From: Serratia liquefaciens
Lineage (GTDB): Bacteria; Pseudomonadota; Gammaproteobacteria; Enterobacterales; Enterobacteriaceae
DNA: 64,000 nucleotides
Assembly (NCBI GenBank): GCA_012719855.1
Contig: JAAXZN010000004.1
Location: 47,725 to 111,724 of the forward strand
Direction of reading: 5' to 3'
The position numbers and the translations under genes are program-made. Numbering within the stretch: the stretch's first letter is position 1; the number at the start of each line of letters is the position of its first letter. This document shows, piece by piece, positions 31,465 to 39,103 of the stretch. A model generated the notes under the pieces. The model saw only the letters and a program-made list of their open reading frames with translations. It was not told the DNA's origin and ran no database searches.

Positions 31465-31654
31465 GTATGCTGGTTCATATCGGAAATTGGCATCGTTGCA
31501 GACCTCAAAGAAACCTACTCTCACAGTCGGCTTTGTGCCAGGTGCAGACGTTAAAAAATTATGTAGATACAGTTAGCATGCTCAGATTTATAAGTTAAAA
31601 TAGCCGTGCACGGTAAGGCTGTTATCATCTTTTGATAGATACAAAAATATAATC

Positions 31655-32224
31655 ATGAATAAAAGTTATTATTTCGAAAGTAAATATAAAAAATGGTCCA
31701 TTACAGCCGTGGCATGCATCATTATGGGCGGATGGTTCTGGTATATGTTGTGGGCATCAAGTATCTCCAATAATACCATTTTACAAAAATCGGTACCTGA
31801 ATGGACAACATATATTTCTTTTGGTGTATTAATTGGAACTTTCTCTTTTATTCACGCTTTTTATCTTCGTACTTTTAACAAAACAATAAAGTATCTTTGT
31901 AATGCATTCTTTGGCGGTTTTTGCTTGGGATTTGTATTGAGTTTAAACTGTTACGATGTCTATGTTTATGTCTTTCCAGACAAAATAATTGGCTATAAAT
32001 CTGAATATGAAGTTGTCTTCCCTGGGCCATCGAGGGGTAAGCATGGGCATTGTGAAGCAGGTATCTGGTTAAAAGATCAGAACACCACCAGATGGATACA
32101 GCTTTGTACAAATAAAGAATTTCTACGCAGCCACCGTAAGCAAGGAATGACAGGAGTATGGGTATCAGCTCGTGTTAATAAAATTGGAACCTACATCGTG
32201 AAATACGAATTTATTTATATGTAA
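31655..32224 (+). CDS. Hypothetical membrane protein, AT-rich
   Basis: A 189-residue protein I do not recognise. Three hydrophobic segments (about residues 15-34, 51-68 and 82-102) are followed by a hydrophilic C-terminal domain of about 85 residues with three cysteines. The N-terminus is Lys/Tyr-rich. Base composition and codon choice are clearly more AT-rich than in neighbouring proA, and no Shine-Dalgarno sequence is evident before ATG 31655. It is the first gene of an accessory patch between proA and cybB and is likely horizontally acquired. Confidence 0.7.
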   Translation: MNKSYYFESKYKKWSITAVACIIMGGWFWYMLWASSISNNTILQKSVPEWTTYISFGVLIGTFSFIHAFYLRTFNKTIKYLCNAFFGGFCLGFVLSLNCYDVYVYVFPDKIIGYKSEYEVVFPGPSRGKHGHCEAGIWLKDQNTTRWIQLCTNKEFLRSHRKQGMTGVWVSARVNKIGTYIVKYEFIYM

Positions 32225-32328
32225 ATGAAATAATCTTAATATATTACAATTGCTTAGGTCACCAATTTTTTGTGTCTGTGAAAATGAATGATAGCCAATG
32301 TCTGCTCCTCGCTCATAGCGGCCCAATA

Positions 32329-32550
32329 TTAAAGGTTTTCCATATAATAGAACGCTTTCATCAGTTCTTCTTCGGTTTGTGGTGAGACCAAACTTGCCCC
32401 AGAATCTTCCTCAACTTTTATCAAAAGCTCACTGCGGGTAATTCCTAACCTGTTTGCCACATGGTTAGCACAACTTCGTGCATGAGAAGCTCTGTGTGCC
32501 AAGGGCCTTGCCGTATCCACAACTCTTGTCCTCGATGATGAATGAGACAT
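32329..32550 (-). CDS. Small hypothetical protein (73 aa)
   Basis: A 73-residue protein starting MSHSSSRTRVVDTARPLAHRA and ending EEELMKAFYYMENL. ATG 32550 is chosen over an in-frame upstream ATG because a consensus TAAGGAGG lies 6 nt before it. The middle part (ANHVANRLGITRSELLIKVEED) could form helices, but I recognise no family. It lies next to phage-type regulators in the accessory patch. Confidence 0.65.
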   Translation of the reverse strand: MSHSSSRTRVVDTARPLAHRASHARSCANHVANRLGITRSELLIKVEEDSGASLVSPQTEEELMKAFYYMENL

Positions 32551-32693
32551 TAGTTCCTCCTTAAACAGATACACCTGGATAACTCGTTCTTCGCTGCCAA
32601 AGCTTTCTGGGTGGGCGTTCAACTATAAGGCAGGGAATGTACCGGACCGGTGACACTGTTCAATAGCTATGGAGTGTCTAATTTGCTCATCGC

Positions 32694-32757
32694 GCCCGAT
32701 ATGTACTGATAAGTGCATTCATAATGCGAAAATCGTAGGTTCTATTACGATCTTACA
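32694..32757 (+). pseudogene. Degenerate tRNA-Thr (thrW-like) remnant
   Basis: GTGCATTCATAATGCGAAAA followed by TCGTAGGTTC (32713-32742) matches 26 of 30 bases of the anticodon arm, variable region and T-stem of E. coli thrW as I remember it (GCGCATTCGTAATGCGAAGG then TCGTAGGTTC). GCCCGATAT 14 bp upstream resembles the tRNA 5' end GCCGATAT. The D-arm is shortened and the T-loop and 3' end are deleted or altered, so no functional tRNA can form. In E. coli thrW lies directly after proA and is a common prophage attachment site. The recalled tRNA sequence should be verified. Confidence 0.55.
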
Positions 32758-32998
32758 AAGAATGAAATCGCCCGCCAATCCGCTCAATAACCGCTCCAGC
32801 ATCCACCCCAAGCAGCCGGGCAATCACGGCAAACTCAACCACATCCAGCTTGCGCTCGCCGTTTTCAACTTTAGCGATAAACGACTGCGGGCGTCCCAGC
32901 GCTTCGGCCAGTTTGGCCTGAGTGATACCTTTTTCTATACGAGCATCCCGAAGTATTTTTATAACTAATTGATACTCGGTTGAATAAACTGAAGTCAT
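32753..32998 (-). CDS. XRE-family helix-turn-helix regulator
   Basis: An 81-residue Cro/CI-type DNA-binding protein. The HTH occupies about residues 14-65: LRDARIEKGITQAKLAEALGR then QSFIAKVENGERKLDVVEF. There is no extra domain, as for phage repressors or type II antitoxin partners; no toxin is adjacent. It diverges from the Ner-like gene at 33101, so the two may share a regulatory region. Its stop lies at the edge of the tRNA remnant. Confidence 0.85.
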   Translation of the reverse strand: MTSVYSTEYQLVIKILRDARIEKGITQAKLAEALGRPQSFIAKVENGERKLDVVEFAVIARLLGVDAGAVIERIGGRFHSL

Positions 32999-33100
32999 GG
33001 CGTTTTCCGCGAGTGATATCCCAAAATCGAATATCTGCCATTGCTGTAATTATCCCAAAACAGGATGATTTAAGGCATCAGATAACCAGGAGGATTAAGC

Positions 33101-33328
33101 ATGATGGATAAAGAAGATTGGCACCCGGCGGACGTGATCGCCGCTTTAAAGAAGAGGGGCACCACGTTAGCGGCGGTATCCAGAGAGGCAGGACTGGCAT
33201 CCTCGACACTGGGTAATGCGCTGGCACGCCACTGGCCGAAGGGTGAGCGGCTGATTGGTGAGGCTTTGAATCTGCCCCCGGCGGTGATATGGCCTTCAAG
33301 ATACTCTGAGGCTGTACATAAGGATTGA
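33101..33328 (+). CDS. Ner-like / SfsB-type winged-helix regulator
   Basis: A 75-residue protein (DWHPADVIAALKKRGTTLAAVSREAGLASSTLGNALARHWPK...) matching the Ner family of Mu-like phages and the Nlp/SfsB bacterial relatives, where the conserved W-H-x-A-D-I/V-I-A-x-L-x-K-x-G-x-T-L segment is diagnostic. The family binds DNA. AGGAGG precedes the tandem ATG start. With the divergent XRE gene it suggests a phage-derived regulatory remnant. Confidence 0.85.
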   Translation: MMDKEDWHPADVIAALKKRGTTLAAVSREAGLASSTLGNALARHWPKGERLIGEALNLPPAVIWPSRYSEAVHKD

Positions 33329-33393
33329 GTAGAGTGGCTAGCCTCTATCAGAACTCGGCACTATTATTAATGAGAATGAAAATAGCAGATAAA

Positions 33394-33438
33394 AATGGGG
33401 GGAGGGCAGTAAACGCTATCCACAACCCCCATTATTTT
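33394..33438 (+). terminator. Hairpin after the Ner-like gene
   Basis: AATGGGGG (33394-33401) is complementary to CCCCCATT (33426-33433) with a 24-nt loop; ATTTT follows. Possible terminator for the Ner-like gene, convergent with the next gene. The large loop makes it weak. Confidence 0.35.
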
Positions 33439-33454
33439 CTAATAAATATAAAAG

Positions 33455-33994
33455 TTATTTCTTAACCATAAGATGACTGCGTTCTTCTTTACTCATCGCC
33501 TTGTTTGAGCTGGAAATAACGCAGTTATATTCTTTACCTTCATTAATAACCATAAAGGTGCTGACGGGGTTTTTAAAATCTTTGCCGATGGTGAAGTAAA
33601 CATAATCCTTAGGCAACACATTGGGTTTGAAGGCGCCAAATGCATAAACCCCTTCCATACCGAGTGCTGATAAATCAACCGTAAGCTCCAGCGGCTGTGT
33701 GGCCATCGGCGATGGCAGCATAGATTTAGCCGACATCATCATAGAACTGGTATTGACGGTGTATTCGCTGGTGACTTTCATCCCGACATACTTAGATGTT
33801 GGCATTGAAAGTTCTTTCATACAGGCGGCATCGTGCTGGGGCGCGGGGCTGCCGTTTTGTTGCACGGCGTGTACATGTTCCAATGTCACCTGCACTTTGC
33901 CAGTCACCGGTTGCTTAGTGTCTGCCGCGTGAGCCATGCCGACCATCGTGATGGCAGCAATCGTAGGTAAAATAACGCCAGTCATCATTTTCAT
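33455..33994 (-). CDS. Hypothetical exported protein
   Basis: A 179-residue protein with a clear signal peptide (MKMMTGVILPTIAAITMVG then MAHA, cleavage before AD) and no other membrane segment. The mature part contains two cysteines (one in DAACMKEL, one in YNCVIS) that could form a disulfide. AGGAG precedes the start. I do not recognise the family. It may be periplasmic or secreted. Confidence 0.75.
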   Translation of the reverse strand: MKMMTGVILPTIAAITMVGMAHAADTKQPVTGKVQVTLEHVHAVQQNGSPAPQHDAACMKELSMPTSKYVGMKVTSEYTVNTSSMMMSAKSMLPSPMATQPLELTVDLSALGMEGVYAFGAFKPNVLPKDYVYFTIGKDFKNPVSTFMVINEGKEYNCVISSSNKAMSKEERSHLMVKK

Positions 33995-34374
33995 TACTAT
34001 TCTCCTGACTTTTAAGTTTGGAAAAGTCGCATTAAATTTTCCGTGTGTGTAGCCGATGGAATTTAATTAATGAAATCATGGGTAGCACTATGCGGCCCTG
34101 TGCCGTCATCGGGCATGGCATAGTGGACTTTAAAACAACTGGCGTTTTTAAGATCAATGCAATGAATGGATAAGGGTTTTTGCTTTCGGAACTCTGTCAG
34201 CCCATGGGCTTATATTTTGTATGAATAACCTTAGTCAAGATCCGGGATAGATACAACTCGCCGTATATAAATTTTTTTAACCCTTTGGCACCTGGAATTA
34301 ATAAGCCAATGGACTATTTCCATTGGCTTATATTTATATGCTTATTATTACACTTCTGGGGTTGTCACTTAGGG
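33995..34374. other. Gene-free AT-rich stretch with hairpins
   Basis: No gene is seen in these 380 bp. The palindrome AGCCCATGGGCT (34199-34210) and an 11-bp hairpin TAAGCCAATGG / CCATTGGCTTA (34302-34330, 7-nt loop) are present, and the bases after both are similar (GGCTTATATTT), as if derived from a short duplication. The second hairpin is 44 bp beyond the cybB stop codon and may be its terminator, although no T-run is present. Confidence 0.5.
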
Positions 34375-34914
34375 CTAACGCCGATTCAACCAAGGCAGCA
34401 TACGCACCAGCGCATTGTCCTTAACAATATAGTGATGGAACAGCGCGGCGGCGGCATGCAGCCCGATCAGCCAATAGCCGAATGCCGCCAGCGTTTTGTG
34501 CCAGCCGATAATCGTTCGCGCCTGTGGCCGGTCGGCAATCTCGGCGAACGGCATTGGCATGCCGAATAAAAACCACTCTTTCCCCCCCAAATAGCGGGAA
34601 TAGACGCCCAGAATCGGTAACGTCAGCAGCAGCAGGTAAATCAGGCTGTGTACCAGATGGGCTACGCCAGTTTGCCATTTTGCCGGTTTCGGCTCGATAG
34701 CGGGGCTGGTGTGGCGCCAGCGTAGAAACAAGCGGGCGATCATCAGAACAAATACCGTCACTCCGCAACTGAAGTGGGTCACCACCAGCACGTACCACAC
34801 CGGGGTGCCCGGTACGGCAAGCCCTCTCAGCTCAATCGTCGTGCAGGTCACGACCAGCAGGATCGCCACCAGCCAGTGCAGACGGATCTGCATCGGCATA
34901 TAAGAGTTCTGCAC
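34375..34914 (-). CDS. cybB: Cytochrome b561
   Basis: A 179-residue diheme membrane cytochrome of the bacterial cytochrome b561 family with four hydrophobic helices. The heme-ligand histidines are visible in IRLHWLVA (His13), VVTHFSCG, GWHKTLAAFG and LIGLHAAAALFHHYI. E. coli CybB is an inner-membrane superoxide:ubiquinone oxidoreductase. No obvious operon partner. Confidence 0.9.
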   Translation of the reverse strand: MQNSYMPMQIRLHWLVAILLVVTCTTIELRGLAVPGTPVWYVLVVTHFSCGVTVFVLMIARLFLRWRHTSPAIEPKPAKWQTGVAHLVHSLIYLLLLTLPILGVYSRYLGGKEWFLFGMPMPFAEIADRPQARTIIGWHKTLAAFGYWLIGLHAAAALFHHYIVKDNALVRMLPWLNRR

Positions 34915-34980
34915 CGGGTTACCTTTTGATGTTAAATCACAGTGTTGATGAGAGTAACCAAATGTTACAGGAGAGGAAAG

Positions 34981-35040
34981 CGCCGGATGAGAATTTCATC
35001 CGGCGGATTGCCGGTGTGGCACCCAACGCGGGTGCCACAC
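34981..35040. terminator. Two strong hairpins between the binding-protein gene and cybB
   Basis: Hairpin 1: CGCCGGATGA / TCATCCGGCG (34981-35005, 5-nt loop). Hairpin 2: GTGTGGCACCC / GGGTGCCACAC (35014-35040, 5-nt loop), 6 bp from the stop codon of the dipeptide-type binding protein. Read on the minus strand they follow that gene in tandem; CTTTCCTC comes after hairpin 1. Probably a double terminator. Confidence 0.65.
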
Positions 35041-35046
35041 TTTCAC

Positions 35047-36645
35047 TCAGTTGATCTTGGCCTTGGCAAAGTCGCTGCCGTTAACGTCAACCACATAGCC
35101 GCTGACGTTGCTGCGGGTGGCGTAGAACACCTTGCCGTTAGCCAGCGGCAGCAGCGGAGCCTGCTGGGCAAAAATCACCTGTGCCTGCTGATAAAGCTTG
35201 GCACGTTCGGCCGGGACGCTAACCTGAATCGCCTGCTGGATCAGCTTGTCGTAGCTGCTGTTGCACCAGCGTGCCGCGTTGGCACCGGTTTGCACGCCGG
35301 CGCAGTTGAGCAGGGTAGCGAAGTTGTCCGGGTCGCCGTTATCCGACATCCAGCCATACAGCGCGCTCTGCTGTTCCCCTTTGCGCAGCCCGGCCAGGTA
35401 CTGGCCCCACTCCCAGGTGACGATTTTGGCTTTCACGCCCACTTTCGCCCAGTCGTTTTGGATCATCTGGGCGATGCGGCGAGAATTCGGGTTGTAAGGG
35501 CGGGCTACCGGCATCGACCAGATGTCGGTCTCAAACCCTTTCTCCAGCCCGGCCTGCTTGAGCAGTTCACGCGCCTTTTCCGGGTTGTAAGCGTATTCAG
35601 GCAGTTTGTCGTTATAGCCCAGCATGCCCGGTGGCAGTATCGAATAGGCCGGCGTACCGCTGTCTTTGAATACCGCCGCAACGATGGCTTTTTTGTCCAC
35701 CGCATAGCTCAGCGCCTGGCGTACCAACACGTTGTCGAACGGCTTCTTCTGGGTATTGAACGCCAGATAGCCGACGTTCAGGCCGTCGATATTGTGCAGC
35801 TGCAGGTTTTTATCGCTCTTGATGGCGTCAAACTGCTCCGCCAGCGGGGCAGGAATAATCTGACACTCGTTGGTTTTCAGCTTGGCCAGCCGGGTTTCCG
35901 GGTTTGGCGTAATGGAGAAAATCAGGTGTTTGCTGGCCACTTCGCCCTGCCAGTAATGCGGGTTGGCGATGTAACGGATTAGCGAGTCTTGCTTGTACTG
36001 CTGCAGCGCAAACGGACCGGTGCCGATCGGCCAGTTATCGACATATTCCGGAGTGCCTTTTTTCAGCATGGCATCGGCATATTCGGCGGAAAGGATCGAG
36101 GCGAAGTCCATCGTCCAGTCGGCGAGGAAAGCGGCGTTAGGCTGGCTCAACGTAAAGCGCACGTGGTCGTTATCCACCGCCTCCACTTTGGTGATCAGCT
36201 TGTCCAGCCCGGTGTCGGTGAAGTACTCGTAGTTGCCGCCGGACACCTTGTGATACGGATGGTTGGGGTCCTTTTGACGCATCACGGTGAACACCACGTC
36301 CTCGGCGTTGAAGTCGCGTGTCGGGGTGAAGTATTTGTTGCTGTTGAACTTCACGCCCTTGCGCAGCGTAAAGGTGTAGGTTTTGCCATCCGGGCTGATG
36401 GTCCACTCGGTCGCCAGTGAGGGCGCCGGGGTTTTATCGCTTTCACGCAGCGTCAGCAGGCGGTTGTACAGCACCTGCGAGGTGGCGATAAAGGTGGTGC
36501 CGGAGCTGGAAAGCTGCGGGTTGAAAGATTCGGGCGAGGCCACGGTGCAGTAGACCAGGGTATCCGTGGCGGCCAGTGCGCTGCCCGCCGTCAACAGGCC
36601 GGTTCCTGCCAACAACAGACCCGCAGTGCTTTGTTTTAAACGCAT
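35047..36645 (-). CDS. ABC transporter periplasmic dipeptide-binding protein (DppA-like)
   Basis: A 532-residue SBP_bac_5 family solute-binding protein with a signal peptide (AGSALA|ATD). The mature protein shows the family pattern LVYCTVASPESFNPQ, the region LRKGVKFNSNKYF, and LRKGEQQSALYGWMSDNGDPDNF. The sequence most resembles DppA, binding dipeptides or heme-like ligands. It stands alone: no permease or ATPase genes are adjacent, so it probably works with a dpp/opp transporter encoded elsewhere, as an orphan paralogue. Confidence 0.9.
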   Translation of the reverse strand: MRLKQSTAGLLLAGTGLLTAGSALAATDTLVYCTVASPESFNPQLSSSGTTFIATSQVLYNRLLTLRESDKTPAPSLATEWTISPDGKTYTFTLRKGVKFNSNKYFTPTRDFNAEDVVFTVMRQKDPNHPYHKVSGGNYEYFTDTGLDKLITKVEAVDNDHVRFTLSQPNAAFLADWTMDFASILSAEYADAMLKKGTPEYVDNWPIGTGPFALQQYKQDSLIRYIANPHYWQGEVASKHLIFSITPNPETRLAKLKTNECQIIPAPLAEQFDAIKSDKNLQLHNIDGLNVGYLAFNTQKKPFDNVLVRQALSYAVDKKAIVAAVFKDSGTPAYSILPPGMLGYNDKLPEYAYNPEKARELLKQAGLEKGFETDIWSMPVARPYNPNSRRIAQMIQNDWAKVGVKAKIVTWEWGQYLAGLRKGEQQSALYGWMSDNGDPDNFATLLNCAGVQTGANAARWCNSSYDKLIQQAIQVSVPAERAKLYQQAQVIFAQQAPLLPLANGKVFYATRSNVSGYVVDVNGSDFAKAKIN

Positions 36646-36948
36646 AAAATGGATGGCTCCCTCAGGTTGATTGAGGACACTGCCGCCGCTGTGGCATTCA
36701 GGCAGCCCTCAATTTAAATATAAGTGATTGATCGCGAATATGGGAACTGGGGAATGACGATTGATCAGCGGTCGCAGACCGGCCGGGCGTCAAGATAGCC
36801 GATGAAATTGTATGCTTAGGTAAATAACCCCGCTTTTCCGGTTGTCTGACAAAAATGTTATCGACGGGTCACTTTGGGGTCAGCAACCCCCACTTAGAAT
36901 CACCTCACCAGACAGAACCTGGTCTGGTCAATCCAATGAGGTGGTTAT
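36646..36948. other. Divergent promoter region, binding protein / DUF1471 gene
   Basis: The region holds the promoters of two divergent genes. TAGAAT (36895-36900) is a candidate -10 for the DUF1471 gene, with no good -35. The 3' part contains an inverted-repeat structure listed separately. Nothing else stands out. Confidence 0.4.
36901..36943 (+). promoter_or_regulatory. Hairpin that would mask the ribosome-binding site of the DUF1471 gene
   Basis: CACCTCA (36901-36907) is complementary to TGAGGTG (36937-36943), which is the Shine-Dalgarno region of the gene starting at 36949. Directly inside, CCAGAC (36908-36913) pairs with GTCTGG (36922-36927) over an 8-nt loop, leaving a 9-nt bulge on the 3' side. 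If transcription starts upstream of 36901 this would form an RBS-blocking hairpin; if it starts from the -10 at 36895 the outer stem would be lost. Confidence 0.4.
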
Positions 36949-37203
36949 ATGAAAGCGATTAAATATGTCATGGCGGCGTTTATCCTGGCGGTGGTGTCCA
37001 CCAGCAGCTTTGCGGCCAACAGCGTCAGTTCCGAGCAGGGGCTGACTAAAATCGGCGTGGTCTCCGCCAGCGGAGCACTGACGCTCTCAGGTCTGGAAAA
37101 GCAATTGGCGAAGAAAGCCGATCGGGCCGGAGCCAGTTCATACCGCATTATTTCCGCCAGCGGAGGCAATAAACTGCACGGCGTGGCGGTAATTTACCAA
37201 TAA
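36949..37203 (+). CDS. DUF1471 (BhsA/McbA-like) stress protein
   Basis: An 84-residue periplasmic protein with a signal peptide (SSFA|AN) and the YdgH/BhsA/McbA fold, recognised by KIGVVSASGALTLSGLEKQLAKKADRAGASSYRIISASGGNKLHGVAVIY. Family members respond to oxidative, metal or acid stress and affect biofilm or envelope permeability. GAGGTGG is the ribosome-binding site. The particular paralogue cannot be told. Confidence 0.88.
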   Translation: MKAIKYVMAAFILAVVSTSSFAANSVSSEQGLTKIGVVSASGALTLSGLEKQLAKKADRAGASSYRIISASGGNKLHGVAVIYQ

Positions 37204-37375
37204 TGGCAGGTGCATGCCGTTAGAACGGGGCGGTACTTGCTTTTACCGCCCCAGAAGGTCTCTGTTTTGCTGATTTTGAGCCCCCATAGTCCCGCCATTT
37301 AGCCCTCGATCAATCCTCAACCGCTCTCTCCCCGTCAAGTAAGTTTGCAGCATGAACAGGTTGTTCTATATTCAT

Positions 37376-37406
37376 GAAAATGATAATAATTGTTATTATC
37401 ATTTTC
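37376..37406. promoter_or_regulatory. Strong Fur box upstream of the VibH-like gene
   Basis: A perfect 31-bp palindrome (two 14-base arms around TTG) contains GATAATAATTGTTATTATC (37382-37400), an excellent match to the Fur consensus GATAATGATAATCATTATC. A possible promoter overlaps it (TTGTTC at 37361, TAATAA at 37384, 17-bp spacing). It lies 258 bp upstream of the condensation-protein start. Iron repression is expected. The long leader between has no convincing ORF or RNA gene that I can name. Confidence 0.9.
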
Positions 37407-37663
37407 ATTTGTAACCGAACCGAAACATCTTCAGTGCGTTGCCCTGGCCTTGGAAAAGGCGGCTACGCCATCTCGCTTTACGTGCGCCAGGGAGGTCAGG
37501 CACGCCAACCACAACACAATAATAAGGATCACGCCGGGCAGCCCATGGGCTGGTCATCCAGTCGTGTCCGCCATTTACCCCGTTTTTGGTCGTTATCGGC
37601 GGCAGCGGGGTTTTCGCTTCCGTTGTTTCAACATTTGTTTATGGCTTATCAAAGGTAGGTAAC

Positions 37664-39010
37664 ATGTCGGAAACTGTTTTGGCTACTGAATGGCTGCCGC
37701 TGACATCGGCGCAGTTAGACTTCTGGGACGAATTTACCTTGCACCCCGGGCAGCCCTTTTCCACCGTCGCTCACGTCACCGAACTACGCGGCGCGGTAGA
37801 TGAAGAGGCTCTGTGTCGGGCTATCACTCAGACCATGGCGGAAACGCAGGCGTTTGCATTGCGTTTTCGCGCCGGCACTGGCGAAAGTTTGCCGCTGCAG
37901 CGCTACGATCCCCAGGCAACACCGCAACTTAATCGCCTTGATCTCCAGGCACAGCCCGATCCCTACCAGGCCGCGATGCGGCTGATGCAGGCTGATGTCG
38001 ATCAACCACTGGATCTGTGCAGCCAGCTGGTGGCCACGGTATGGTTGATCAAACTGGGGCCTTCGCGTTTTATTTGGTACCTGCGCGCTCACCATATTGT
38101 GATCGACGGCTTTGGCATGGCGTTAGTCGAACACCGTTGTGCCGCGCTGTATACGCATTTCCTCGACGACAGCGCGGCAGGGCATGCACTGGGCGAGTTT
38201 CATGCTTTTCAGCATCATGAACTGGCCTATCCGGCTTCTGAACGCTGCGCTAAAGACCGGCATTTTTGGCAGCGGTATTTGCCGCCGTCGCAGACTTTGC
38301 CAACGGTGCGCAAAGGCGGCAGGGAATATGGTGTCAAATCCCTGAGTACCAGCACGGCGCTGCCGGAGGAAATATCGCAGCGGTTGCGTTGGCTGTCGGA
38401 ACGTAGCGGTATCGGTTGGCCCGATCTGTTGCTGGCGCTGTCCGCCGCCTGGCTGTTCTTTACCTTGCCGCCGTTGCCGCATGATAAGGGCGATACGCGC
38501 ACCATGTGGATGCCGGTGATGAACCGCCGCAGTAGCCTGGCGACCAATACGCCGGCGCTGGCGGTCAATACGCTGCCGTTTTTGGTGTCGCTGCGCGCGG
38601 AAGAGACGCTGGGCCATTTTCTGTCGGGCATGGCGAAGATGCTGCGTGAGCTACGCAGTCACGCCGGTTACCGCCTGCGCCACATTGCCACCGATCGTGG
38701 AGTGACGCCGGCCTCTCGTTTGTTCATTTCCCCGTTTATCAACGTCCAGCCTTTCGATCCTGCCGGTTTCAGCGGTTGCACCTGTGCGCGGCGTGTTCTG
38801 GCTGGTGGATCTGGCGACGGCGCTAACCTGACCTTCCGCGGGCGCACCGATGCTGGCGATCTGCACCTGGATATCGATGTTTACGTGCAGCAGTTTCCCT
38901 GCGATGGGGTCGAAGACTACGGGCGTGACCTGCAGGCGTTTTTATTGCGTGCGTTGCGGGAAGAAGCGCTGGAGACGGCGCTCGGCGAACTGGTGGCGGT
39001 GCCCGCCTGA
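37664..39010 (+). CDS. Free-standing NRPS condensation protein, VibH-like
   Basis: A 448-residue stand-alone condensation domain. The catalytic motif HHIVIDG is intact at residues 143-149 (H144, D148). Stand-alone condensation enzymes such as VibH join an aryl acid (2,3-dihydroxybenzoyl on a carrier protein) to a free diamine. The start is set at ATG 37664 after AAGGTAGG, giving MSETVLATEWLPLTSAQ; the frame is open further upstream. It follows a strong Fur box and is convergent with the Cy-A gene. It probably corresponds to the SchH-type protein of the serratiochelin cluster (from memory). Substrates are inferred. Confidence 0.88.
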   Translation: MSETVLATEWLPLTSAQLDFWDEFTLHPGQPFSTVAHVTELRGAVDEEALCRAITQTMAETQAFALRFRAGTGESLPLQRYDPQATPQLNRLDLQAQPDPYQAAMRLMQADVDQPLDLCSQLVATVWLIKLGPSRFIWYLRAHHIVIDGFGMALVEHRCAALYTHFLDDSAAGHALGEFHAFQHHELAYPASERCAKDRHFWQRYLPPSQTLPTVRKGGREYGVKSLSTSTALPEEISQRLRWLSERSGIGWPDLLLALSAAWLFFTLPPLPHDKGDTRTMWMPVMNRRSSLATNTPALAVNTLPFLVSLRAEETLGHFLSGMAKMLRELRSHAGYRLRHIATDRGVTPASRLFISPFINVQPFDPAGFSGCTCARRVLAGGSGDGANLTFRGRTDAGDLHLDIDVYVQQFPCDGVEDYGRDLQAFLLRALREEALETALGELVAVPA

Positions 39011-39068
39011 TGGCGATCCGATAGGGGTCGAACACGTTCGACCCGATTTACCCTTGGGTGATGTGAGA

Positions 39069-39092
39069 GGGCGCAGCATGCAGCGCCCCTAC
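39069..39092. repeat. Dispersed palindromic repeat, second copy
   Basis: The reverse complement, GTAGGGGCGCTGCATGCTGC followed by GCCC, matches the element after proA (31436-31459) at 23 of 24 positions. It lies between the convergent VibH-like and Cy-A genes, and on the plus strand TTTTG follows closely, so it probably terminates the VibH-like transcript. Confidence 0.75.
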
Positions 39093-39103
39093 TTTTGAAC
39101 CGT

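Noticed and set aside
32753..33328. Type II toxin-antitoxin pair from the XRE and Ner-like genes
   Set aside because: Both encode DNA-binding proteins; no toxin-like partner is adjacent, and they are divergent rather than in an operon.
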